Below, piece by piece: positions 17,119 through 25,500 of a DNA stretch of 64,000 nucleotides. Made by a program: the position numbers and the translations under genes. The stretch is from Negativicutes bacterium (lineage in GTDB: Bacteria > Bacillota_C > Negativicutes > Sporomusales_B > JARLHX01), in NCBI GenBank assembly GCA_031292035.1, contig JARLHX010000398.1, forward strand, positions 1 to 64,000, given 5' to 3'. Each line of letters opens with the position of its first letter. The first letter of the stretch is position 1. The notes beneath the pieces are model-generated. The model searched no databases. It was not told where the DNA came from and saw nothing but the letters and a program-made list of their open reading frames with translations.

Positions 17119-17128
17119 GAATTCCCTC

Positions 17129-17650
17129 CTATAGTCCCTTTATAGCGCCCTCCAGTTCTGCTTGGGTAACTCCGCCCGCTTTACGGAACCGGATGACTCC
17201 GTCTTTATCCAAAATCACGGTTGTCGGAATGGCGTTGACCCGATAGGTCGTAGCTACCGCTCCGTCACTATCCAGCAAAACTGGCATACTAAAATGATTC
17301 TGTTCTAAAAATGCGCCTACCTTGGCAGCCGGCTCCTGAATATTGATCGCGTAAAACGCCACGCCGGGATTTTTCTGGACGAACTGCTGAAGCTGAGGCA
17401 TCTCTTCCCGGCAGGGAGGACACCAGGTAGCCCAGAAATTGAGAATGGTCACCCGGCCCGCCGCTCCGACCGGCACCGTCTTGCCGGACAAATCCGTCAG
17501 GCTAAAATGAGGAGCGACCTTGCCTGTTGCCACACCGGTTTCTGTTGCTGGAGGTTTCACCGGCACTTCCGTCCGAGGCGTGGCGATAAACCACAACCCG
17601 AGAGCCACCACCACTACCAGCCCAACTACCACGAAAAAGCGTTTACCCAT
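17129..17650 (-). CDS. TlpA/ResA-like membrane-anchored thioredoxin
   Basis: 173 aa from the ATG at 17648-17650 (gaggg upstream; a longer frame to 17701 lacks a site). One N-terminal signal anchor (MGKRFFVVVGLVVVVALGLW) leads into a thioredoxin fold: HFSLTDLSGKTV, ILNFWATWCPPCREEMPQL with the CPPC active site, and the cis-Pro region VNAIPTTVILDKDGVI. It reduces disulfides on the outer face of the membrane, with electrons from CcdA encoded just downstream. Confidence 0.9.
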   Translation of the reverse strand: MGKRFFVVVGLVVVVALGLWFIATPRTEVPVKPPATETGVATGKVAPHFSLTDLSGKTVPVGAAGRVTILNFWATWCPPCREEMPQLQQFVQKNPGVAFYAINIQEPAAKVGAFLEQNHFSMPVLLDSDGAVATTYRVNAIPTTVILDKDGVIRFRKAGGVTQAELEGAIKGL

Positions 17651-17805
17651 TCTATCCCTCAATTCCTGTGTTGTAATAATCATTATTCGGTGCGACGACA
17701 CCTCATTCCTGTCTGTCGTCGGCCACCTCTGTCAACTGACATTTTCCGCTTTTGACCACTTCTGCTATAATAGCGATAGGAACGATTACACCCGGAGGTT
17801 CTAGC

Positions 17806-18588
17806 ATGCATCAGTACCTTTTCTTTATCGGTGATTTCCCCATCCGCGCCTATGGCCTCATTCTCAGCCTCAGCATCATTTTGGCCACCGGCACCGCCTA
17901 TTTCCTGGCTAAACAGGATGGCCGCTGGCACCATCACATACCTGACCTGGGCATCTATTGCGGCCTTGCAGGCATTGTCGGCGCCCGACTGTGGGATGTC
18001 CTGTTCTTCGACTGGGGTTATTATCACAACCACCTGCTGGAGATCCCCTTTGTCTGGCAGGGCGGTATGGCTATCCAGGGGGGCGTCGTCATGGGAGCCA
18101 TCGTGGGTTACATTTACACCAAACGCCACAAAATCGATACCTGGGCGTTTGCCGACATCGTAGCCGCCCCAGCGGTCATCATGGGTCAGGCCATCGGCCG
18201 GATGGCCAATCTGCTCAACGGAGACGCCTTCGGTCACCCTACCGGCAGCGCTTTCGGCCTGGTCTACCCTTCCACCACTCTGGCCTATCAGGTTTACGGA
18301 GCCCAACCGCTATGGCCTGCCGAAGTATGGGAAGGACAAATCGATGTCATCATCTTTGTCCTGTTGCTGCTATTTCGAACCACCAACCATGCCAAAGGCC
18401 AGGTATTCATTCTCTACGCCGTCCTTTACTCCATCTCCCGCTTTTTCCTGGAATACCTCAGGGGGGATTACGGCACCCTGGCTTTCGGGCTCAAATCAGC
18501 CCAACTCACCAGCTTAACGGTGGTCATCATCGGCATACTGTGCTTTATCTGGTGCGGCTGGCGAGGTCAGCGGATCAACGAAAAATAA
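17806..18588 (+). CDS. lgt: Prolipoprotein diacylglyceryl transferase
   Basis: 260 aa from the ATG at 17806, placed by cggagg 7 bases upstream. Seven membrane helices. Family motifs: IRAYGLILSLSI, the lipid-binding loop GRMANLLNGDAFGHPTGSAFG, and YSISRFFLEYLRGDYGT. It attaches diacylglycerol to the lipobox Cys of lipoproteins, such as the PhnD-like protein at 36716-37639. A TATAAT at 17766-17771 is a probable -10. Standalone with its own terminator. Confidence 0.95.
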   Translation: MHQYLFFIGDFPIRAYGLILSLSIILATGTAYFLAKQDGRWHHHIPDLGIYCGLAGIVGARLWDVLFFDWGYYHNHLLEIPFVWQGGMAIQGGVVMGAIVGYIYTKRHKIDTWAFADIVAAPAVIMGQAIGRMANLLNGDAFGHPTGSAFGLVYPSTTLAYQVYGAQPLWPAEVWEGQIDVIIFVLLLLFRTTNHAKGQVFILYAVLYSISRFFLEYLRGDYGTLAFGLKSAQLTSLTVVIIGILCFIWCGWRGQRINEK

Positions 18589-18609
18589 ATGATCTAGCCA
18601 CTAACTGCG

Positions 18610-18648
18610 AAAACACCCCTATTCTATCGAATAGGGGTGTTTTATTTT
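18610..18648 (+). terminator. Terminator of lgt
   Basis: AAAACACCCCTATTC (18610-18624) pairs perfectly with GAATAGGGGTGTTTT (18629-18643), then ATTTTT. Confidence 0.9.
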
Positions 18649-18799
18649 TCAAACAAGGACTATGCCTGGTAGCGCAACATTTGCGCCACCGCCATAACTC
18701 GCTGACACATGTTCCATTCCAAATCCTAGTTTCACCGGTCGGCCACATAAGCAAGCGCGAAGAAGGAAACACTGAATATAAGCATAGGAGGTGCAATAT

Positions 18800-19369
18800 A
18801 TGAATGTTTTACGGTGGGGGGCGAACATGATTGAAGGCGCATCGCCGGTCGGGCTTATTCTGGCTGGTGCCGTGGTGGCTGTCGCCAGTCCTCCTGTTCG
18901 GCGAGGACTGCGATCCGCCGCGGTTATGGCTACACGGGGCGTTTTGACGGCGGCAGGGGCCGTACAAGCCACTGCTGCGAGCTGGCGGGAAGGCATGGAA
19001 GACATCGCCGCCGAAGCAAAGCATCCGGTGGAGCAGCCAAGCGACACTTCAGGGAATAACTGCACAATGCTGAAAGCCGCAAAAAATCATGGGCGTCAAT
19101 TGGCGGTAACGGCGGCGGCAGGCGCTCTTGCTGTTCGCAATGAATTGCAGAGCATTGTGGAAGAAGCGAAAAGCAGCCCTGACATCTCAATGGAAGATGA
19201 CGTACCGCCGGCAGCCGAAGAATCTGTCGAGCAATACCATTCTGCTCTTTTATCTGACGACAAAATGTCTGCCAGCGGAATGATTCAGCCCGACGGCCTG
19301 GAAGCGGAAACCGTCGATATCGGCCCCAGTTCTCCCCGGAAAAAACGCGTTCGCGGCAACCAGCTATAA
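18800..19369 (+). CDS. DUF5132-like small membrane-associated protein
   Basis: 189 aa from the ATG at 18800 (aggaggtg upstream). Residues about 13-75 carry a Gly/Ala-rich helix followed by PPVRRGLRSAAVMATRGVL and an amphipathic end REGMEDIAAEAK. A related pattern recurs in the proteins at 19659-20264 and 30984-31283. The family looks like DUF5132 from memory. A second, weaker copy (LAVTAAAGALAVRNELQSIVEEAK) lies at about 95-130. The C-terminus is acidic and then basic (SPRKKRVRGNQL). Function unknown; the neighbours are metal/ion pumps. Confidence 0.6.
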   Translation: MNVLRWGANMIEGASPVGLILAGAVVAVASPPVRRGLRSAAVMATRGVLTAAGAVQATAASWREGMEDIAAEAKHPVEQPSDTSGNNCTMLKAAKNHGRQLAVTAAAGALAVRNELQSIVEEAKSSPDISMEDDVPPAAEESVEQYHSALLSDDKMSASGMIQPDGLEAETVDIGPSSPRKKRVRGNQL

Positions 19370-19409
19370 AGGAAACTCTCCGCGTTTGGCGGAGAGTTTC
19401 CTTTTTTAG
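19368..19409. terminator. Bidirectional terminator
   Basis: AAAGGAAACTCTCCGC (19368-19383) pairs perfectly with GCGGAGAGTTTCCTTT (19389-19404). It serves the rightward DUF5132-like gene and the leftward 77-aa gene ending at 19406. Confidence 0.9.
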
Positions 19410-19639
19410 AATAATTTCAAACGGGTCCAGGCGATCCCTGCCAGGAGATTATCTTTCGATTCCCGGCTGCGCTGCTTGATGTAGCCGAAGAAATTTCCCA
19501 AGAATTCCTCCCAAAGCTTAACCACCTCGGTTTTAACCTGCGGTGACTGGGAGCGAAGTTCGATACTCAGGTCCACCGCCTCGCGCAAATCTTTCGTCAC
19601 GGCAGCAATTTTATTTTGCAATAATTCCATCGTAGCCAA
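19406..19639 (-). CDS. 77-aa helical protein in the tandem-ATPase neighbourhood
   Basis: Start TTG at 19637-19639, chosen because aggggg lies 7 bases upstream; an ATG three codons later is possible. Predicted all-helical: MELLQNKIAAVTKDLREAV, then KTEVVKLWEEFLGNFFGYI, ending RSRESKDNLLAGIAWTRLKLF. No Cys and no signal peptide. It follows the 201-aa gene by 19 bp, so it is probably the last gene of the leftward unit from 21304. Not recognised. Confidence 0.55.
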   Translation of the reverse strand: MATMELLQNKIAAVTKDLREAVDLSIELRSQSPQVKTEVVKLWEEFLGNFFGYIKQRSRESKDNLLAGIAWTRLKLF

Positions 19640-19658
19640 AGCAGATCCCCCTAACAAG

Positions 19659-20264
19659 CTAGCTATTCGGCATTTCCGGCTGGACAGAGTCCTCCAAAAT
19701 CGAAGAGTCAATTGATTGTTTCAGCTTTTCAAACTGGGCCTCACTGACTAAGTCCTCCAAGTCCTCTCTGAAACCGCCAAACAACCCCTTGACCTGTTCG
19801 GAAATATCCATGACCCCTTGCACGGTTTTTACAGCCAAGGGTCGGATTTGTTCCCGTACGCCAGGCAGCAACAAAGCCCCTACCACGGCTGCCCCCAGCC
19901 AGAAACTGGCATCACGGCCAGTGGTTGTTTTTACCTGATGGCCAAAGCGGCGGCGAGCTCGGGTAATACGACCCATTTCAGGGCTGATTTCAACCAGATC
20001 GATCAGTTCCGCCAGCCGCAGAAGTTCCTGGCGTTCCTGCCGGATCATATATTGCAGCGTCTTTCGAGCGTAGGGGTCGGTTACAGAAGCCAACTGTTTT
20101 TCATAAACATTCACCGCAGCCAATTTGGCCTCGAATATGTGTTCCAGCCCAACCGTAGATTCTTCATTTGCCGTCTCGGCCAGTCTCTGCCGCAAACGCT
20201 GCCCCCGGGACATCCGTTGTTCTTTAGGCCCATTTTCCGTTGGTTGATTCTCGATACCTACCAC
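19659..20264 (-). CDS. 201-aa protein with ferritin-like helical segment and DUF5132-like module
   Basis: GTG start at 20262-20264 with GAGG about 10 bases upstream. Residues about 35-95 form two amphipathic helices (GLEHIFEAKLAAVNVYEKQL, RKTLQYMIRQERQELLRLAEL) with ExxR-type spacing reminiscent of ferritin-like folds; metal binding is not established. After a basic linker, residues about 118-185 repeat the module seen at 18800: SFWLGAAVVGALLLPGVRE, then FREDLEDLVSEAQ. It could be a peripheral membrane partner of the nearby pump. Confidence 0.6.
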   Translation of the reverse strand: MVGIENQPTENGPKEQRMSRGQRLRQRLAETANEESTVGLEHIFEAKLAAVNVYEKQLASVTDPYARKTLQYMIRQERQELLRLAELIDLVEISPEMGRITRARRRFGHQVKTTTGRDASFWLGAAVVGALLLPGVREQIRPLAVKTVQGVMDISEQVKGLFGGFREDLEDLVSEAQFEKLKQSIDSSILEDSVQPEMPNS

Positions 20265-20362
20265 TGTACCCGTCCTCTCGTCCTAATGATGTGCAATCAG
20301 TAGCCTAACCAATATTACCCAAGCCTATGCACTCTATGGGTGGAAATATCAAGCGTTACTGA

Positions 20363-21304
20363 TCAGTGTGTATATTCGCTGACCATCTCAGCGACCGCCT
20401 TTTTACCGCGGACATGATGCTGGTGAAACCGACCAGTCATAGCATCTCTGCTGAGTTTGTGTCCGGTGGAAATATAGAAAAAGATAACTTCGCCGATTGT
20501 CCATGTAAAGGCATAGGCGATCGCTCCCTTGGCAATGATCCCGGTCCGGCCGGTCAATTTGCCTACTGTATTAATGGCAATGGTTTCGGCCAGTTTGCCT
20601 AATCCGATAATCATACCAAATTCAATCAGGTGATGCAGTGGTGTGACCCGGTACCCCGACAACCCGACCAATTCAAACAGCAGTTTGAATTCATTAAGGG
20701 TGAGAATGGTGAAGTCAGTGATTCCTTCAAACGGCGCAGTCAGAAGGTGATGCGGTCCCGGCACCGAATTGGGCAGGCCAGACAACAGCGCCCACGCCGC
20801 ATTCTGGAAGGCAGTATCCTGAATGGCACTCTGAGCCAGTTCCGGCCGAAATACAGGAAAATTATGGGCAAGGGCAAATTGTACCTCCCGATGGTTGGAC
20901 AGGATCTGAGTGGTCAGACTGTAGTTTTCGGCATCGTCAAACAGAAAAACCTCCCCTTTTAGACGGCGCACCTCATTGGCCATGCCCCGCCCTGCCAAGC
21001 AGAATGTCGTTGACTTAATCAGTTTTTCGTCGAAGACACCGTCCTGTGGGGCTATCACAGTAACATACTGGGCAGTATCTTTGATTGCCGCCCTCGCCGC
21101 GGCTTTGACGGAATGTCCGGCAACCAAATACGGATAGCTTCGCAGCCAAGCCTGCATGGCTGCTATCTCCTTATCTGTGCCCATCAGACCGATGTGAAAG
21201 TTTTCCTGACACAGGCGATTGACTTCATGCCAGTTGATCTTCTTGACTTCTCCCCAGGCTTTGCCGAGAACATTGATTCCTTCGACCGAACTCTTACGGG
21301 CCAT
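20363..21304 (-). CDS. DUF697-like protein with degenerate GTPase-type N-terminus
   Basis: 313 aa. The C-terminal two thirds (about 175-300) resemble the DUF697 membrane-associated helical domain: PGPHHLLTAPFEGITDFTIL, LKLLFELVGLSGYRV-type helices, TGIIAKGAIAYAFTWTIGEV. In family members this follows a dynamin-like GTPase. Here the N-terminal part has the strand NFHIGLMGTDKE but no GxxxxGKS/T loop, so nucleotide binding is doubtful. A gggggaaag site precedes the ATG. It is the first gene of a leftward set (20363, 19659, 19406). Function unknown; a membrane-tethering or stress role is a guess from context. Confidence 0.6.
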   Translation of the reverse strand: MARKSSVEGINVLGKAWGEVKKINWHEVNRLCQENFHIGLMGTDKEIAAMQAWLRSYPYLVAGHSVKAAARAAIKDTAQYVTVIAPQDGVFDEKLIKSTTFCLAGRGMANEVRRLKGEVFLFDDAENYSLTTQILSNHREVQFALAHNFPVFRPELAQSAIQDTAFQNAAWALLSGLPNSVPGPHHLLTAPFEGITDFTILTLNEFKLLFELVGLSGYRVTPLHHLIEFGMIIGLGKLAETIAINTVGKLTGRTGIIAKGAIAYAFTWTIGEVIFFYISTGHKLSRDAMTGRFHQHHVRGKKAVAEMVSEYTH

Positions 21305-21515
21305 ACTTTCCCCCCTCTGCCTTCTATGATCTTAGCTTGCCCAGGATAATAGTAGCAATGTCCCCAAAAATAATGATTCATTCGATCAACTACTCGAATT
21401 TTGACGATACTGGACTTTTCCGTTGTTGTTGAATGTCAGGCGACTGCGACAAGCCCTTCTTTATTCCGATAGTATTTTCTGATTTGCTCATACTACTCTT
21501 AAGGAGGTGGTAGAC

Positions 21516-21662
21516 ATGTATTGGTTGCTTATGCGCCCGGCCATTGGCTGGGGAGCCTTCCTGTTAGTCCACGCGATCGGCATTCCGCTTGTCTATGGGG
21601 CCGGAAAATCCTGCGCCAAAAGGAAACAACTGTCTCATTCCCCCCAGGCCACTGAAGGATAA
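21516..21662 (+). CDS. 48-aa single-helix membrane protein
   Basis: ATG at 21516 with a perfect aaggaggtgg upstream; stop TAA at 21660-21662; intrinsic terminator 18 bp later. The product begins MYWLLMRPAIGWGAFLLVHA, so one membrane helix (about 3-28), then a basic tail (GKSCAKRKQ). It is too short for normal ORF cut-offs. The ribosome site plus terminator make it a convincing sORF. It could be a small regulator of a neighbouring membrane protein (TerC, tandem ATPase). Confidence 0.65.
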   Translation: MYWLLMRPAIGWGAFLLVHAIGIPLVYGAGKSCAKRKQLSHSPQATEG

Positions 21663-21679
21663 GGAGAATAGAAAGAGAC

Positions 21680-21711
21680 AAAAATCCTCGCATTCATCTG
21701 CGAGGATTTTT
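21680..21711. terminator. Bidirectional terminator between the 48-aa gene and terC
   Basis: AAAAATCCTCGCA (21680-21692) pairs perfectly with TGCGAGGATTTTT (21699-21711). Confidence 0.9.
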
Positions 21712-21739
21712 GTGACCTGCCGCCGGTATCTGTTTATGA

Positions 21740-22399
21740 CTAAGTCCGGCCCTTGCGAAATTTTGTCAGCAGCCCATACACGAGGACGCCTAAAGTCACT
21801 GCAACGGAAAACCAGGCTTGATTGAGGCCAAAGCGGACTAACAGCCAGTCAAAGTAAGGGTCATCAATCATAATCTGTCCGGCCGTCCAGCCGATGAGCA
21901 TCGCCCCCATCCAGATCAAGGCCGGAATTCGATCGAGAAGTTTGGCAATAAGAGCTCCCCCCCACATGATGATGGGGAAGCTGACAAGCAGTCCAAAGAC
22001 AAGGATCATCCTGTTGCCGTGGGCGACAGAAGCCACCGCGATAACATTGTCGCCGCTCATTACAATACTGGCCAGCGTAATCGACCAAATCGCGCTGGAA
22101 AAGGTGGCAGCCGCGTTTTCCTCCGATTCCTGCTCGCTGGCACTTGTCAAAAGGTTGGCAGCGATGATAATCAGCATGATGCCGCCGACAATTTTGACAT
22201 AGGGCACTGTGAGGAGTGCAGAGGCGGCAAATGTAAATATGACCTGAAAGAAGAAGGCCAAAAGCCCCCCCCAAAGAATGGCTTTGCCCCGATGCTTTTC
22301 CTTCAGTTTACTGCAGGCAAGCCCTATCGCTACAGCATTGTCGCCGGACAGTACAATATTGATCACGGCAACGGTAAACAGGGGGGTTAGCCATTCCAA
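21740..22399 (-). CDS. TerC-family membrane protein (YjbE/YkoY type)
   Basis: 219 aa, about seven helices. The two family signatures are present: VINIVLSGDNAVAIGLA (helix 1) and LASIVMSGDNVIAVASVAHG (mid-protein), each with the SGDN motif whose Asp/Asn are thought to coordinate metal. TerC proteins are tied to manganese export and to metalation of secreted enzymes. The ATG has ggagg 13 bases away, a loose spacing, so the start is uncertain. I saw no yybP-ykoY riboswitch upstream. A second paralogue is at 50123-50791. Confidence 0.9.
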   Translation of the reverse strand: MEWLTPLFTVAVINIVLSGDNAVAIGLACSKLKEKHRGKAILWGGLLAFFFQVIFTFAASALLTVPYVKIVGGIMLIIIAANLLTSASEQESEENAAATFSSAIWSITLASIVMSGDNVIAVASVAHGNRMILVFGLLVSFPIIMWGGALIAKLLDRIPALIWMGAMLIGWTAGQIMIDDPYFDWLLVRFGLNQAWFSVAVTLGVLVYGLLTKFRKGRT

Positions 22400-22509
22400 A
22401 TCCCACTACCTCCAGAAGCATCTTTGAAGATAGTATGTTGACTTTTCCCGCCCAGAAAACCCGCCTCATTTTTCCTGTCCGTCAGCTAATAAATGTTGCC
22501 TTGGCTCTC

Positions 22510-25500
22510 TCACCAGGCAGGAGCAATAGCTACCCCACCTCTGCCCCGCGTCCACCCATTCAGAGCCTCACTCAGCCCCCAGTCGAGTACCGCCGTCAGC
22601 CCGGCCACCAGCAACGCTACCAACCATTGGGCCAAAGAAAGAGCCGTCGTTCCGAAAACCGGCTGCAGCACCGGAACATGGATAATGCCGCCAATCATGG
22701 CCATGGATAGGGCCACCGCCGCGACCAGCCATCGGTTGCTGAACAAGCCGACTTTACCGGTATGCCTTTCCAAACGGCAGTCAAAGATGTGAATAAACTG
22801 GCTTATCGCCAATTGGGCTATGACGATCGTCCTTGCCAGCACCAGATTGCGGCTGGCCTTCAGCGCCCATGTGAACAGGGCCAAACTGGTCACGCCGATA
22901 GCAAGTCCCCGGGAAAGGATTTTACTTCCCAGGCCGCCGGAAAATACACTGTCATCGGCGCTGCGCGGCGGCTGCTGCATGATATTATGGGCCGGCGGAT
23001 CATTGACCAAGGCGACCGCAGGCAACCCGTCCCCGATCAGATTGATCCACAGCAGTTGTATCGGTATCAACGGCAGCGGCAGTCCCATAAGTACCGCGAG
23101 CAGCATAAGAATGACCTCGCCGATGTTGGTGGCAATCAAATAGCGGATGGCCTTGCGGATATTGGCATAGATTGAGCGGCCTTCTTCCATTGCTTTCACG
23201 ATGGTAGCAAAGTTATCATCCGCCAGGGTTACACTGGCCGCCTCCTTCGTGACATCGGTCCCCATAAGTCCCATGGCAATCCCGATATCGGCCACCTTAA
23301 CGGCAGGAGCATCATTTACCCCGTCACCGGTCATCGCCACCACATAGCCCTTGGCTTTTAATGCTTTTATAATTCTGAGCTTATGATGGGGGGATGTCCT
23401 GGCATAAACGGCCACTTCGCCGACAACGTCAGCCAGCTCGGCATCAGTCATGCCGTCCAGCTCCGTCCCGGTAATCATTCTGCCATCCGCCGACAGCAGC
23501 TTTATTTCCCTGGCCACTGCTGCCGCAGTCTTCGGATGGTCGCCGGTAATCATCACAACCTTTACCCCGGCCCGTTGGCATTTCGCAATGGCGGCAGGCA
23601 CCTCAGGACGGGGCGGATCGATCATGCCGACAAGGCCGCAAAAAATCAGCTCACTTTCCCGCTCTAAAATCTCGCCAGGCTGCTCATCGGCGCTGATCGG
23701 CCGATAGGCGAAGGCCAGTACCCGCAGTGCACGGTCAGTCATTCGATCGTTGGCATCGATAATCTCTTGTCTGATTTTTTCATCTAGCGGCAACACAGCC
23801 CCATTGTGCAGAACGTGGCCACAAGCCCCAACAATCCGGTCTAACGCCCCTTTACAATACAGCTTTTTACTTCCCTGCCCCGAACAGACCACCGACATCA
23901 TGCGCCGCTCCGATTCGAAGGGGTTTTCATCGATTCGCCGGCTTGACTTATCTAATGCCTGCCGCCACATTCCGGCTTTCGCCGCAACGACAAGCAGAGC
24001 TCCCTCAGTGGGATCGCCGTCCACTTTCCAGCCTGATGCCTTGTGTTCTTCGATCGACACCACCTTGTCGTGAAGAGCCGCCTTATCGTGGATCAGTCGG
24101 GCGTTGTTACAAAGGGCCCCGGTGAGCAAGGTCTGCATCAGTGCGTCGTCCGAGCTGGGATCAGCCAACGCGCCATTGCACTCAAAGCTGCCGATCGGCA
24201 AATAGCCTTCGCCCCCTACCTTCCAATCGCGGCCTACAGTGTATATCCCGCGGACCGTCATCTCATTCTTGGTCAGAGTCCCTGTCTTGTCAGAGCAAAT
24301 TACGGTTGCACAGCCTAATGTCTCAATCGAGGACAGTTTACGGACAATGATATTCCTTCGGCTCATACGCTGCACTCCCATGGCCAGAGCAATAATAACG
24401 ATCGCCGACAGCCCTTCCGGGATTGCCGCCACTGCCAGGCTGGCCGCAATCTGCAGCATAAACAGGGGCGACAGTCCGCGCAGCAGTCCGGCGATAAATA
24501 CAATACCGGAAATGGCAAGACAACCGTAGACCAGGTATTTTGCCAGTTCTTCCAGCCGCCGCTGCAGGGGGGTGACCTGTTCGTCGGCGCACTGAATCAG
24601 GCGGGCCACCTGGCCCATTTCGGTGGACATCCCGGTAGCGACAACAACGGCCGTTGCCCGGCCCCGGGTAACTGAAGTGCCCATATAAACCATATTTTTT
24701 CGATCGCCGAGGGTGAGTGACTTCATCGCGATAAAAAGGGCGTCCTTGCTCGCCGGTACAGTCTCTCCCGTCAGTGAAGCCTCTTCTACTTCAAACCGCC
24801 AGGTGGAGATCAGTCTCGCATCCGCCGGAACCCGGTCGCCAGCCTCCAAGCAAATGATATCTCCCGGCACAAGCTGTTCGGATGCGATTTGAACGCCGCT
24901 GCCCCCCCGGATGATTCTGGCTTGGGGAGCAGCCATTTTTTGCAGGGCCGCTAGCGAGCTTTCGGCTTTGCGTTCCTGTACCACTCCCAATATTGCGTTA
25001 GCAGCCACAATGACAAGGGTCAGCAATGCGTCACGGCTTCGTCCCAGCACAAAGGACAGTCCGGCAGCCCCCAGCAATATCTGAACCATCAGATCCTTAA
25101 ACTGATGATAAAGCAGTTGCCAAAAGCCCGGCCGCTTTGCTTCCTCCAGGCGATTCAAGCCATACTGAATCTGGCGCAACCTGGCTTCAGACTCGCTGAG
25201 GCCGTAGTGGTCAGACGTGGCCAATCGCTCGCAGACGACTTGCGCTGGCTGCAAATGGGAATCGGCGACCGGCACGCCCGCTTCGCCGTCCCGGCTATCG
25301 CACCCTGGGTCATAGCTTTGTTGATAAGCAATCGGTAAATCCGGTCCCAGGCTGTTAAACCGTTGCAAATCCATAACCGGCTGATTGGAGGGTCTCTGTC
25401 TGTGCCGCAGTACCCGGGTCGAATTTGCCAGCACCAATACGGTGGCCACGTTGAGCAGCATCATGGCCGATACAGGGGTAATCAGACCGCCGATCGCCAG

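Noticed and set aside
22400..22509. Possible yybP-ykoY manganese riboswitch before terC
   Set aside because: The leader is short and lacks the conserved loop sequences I know.
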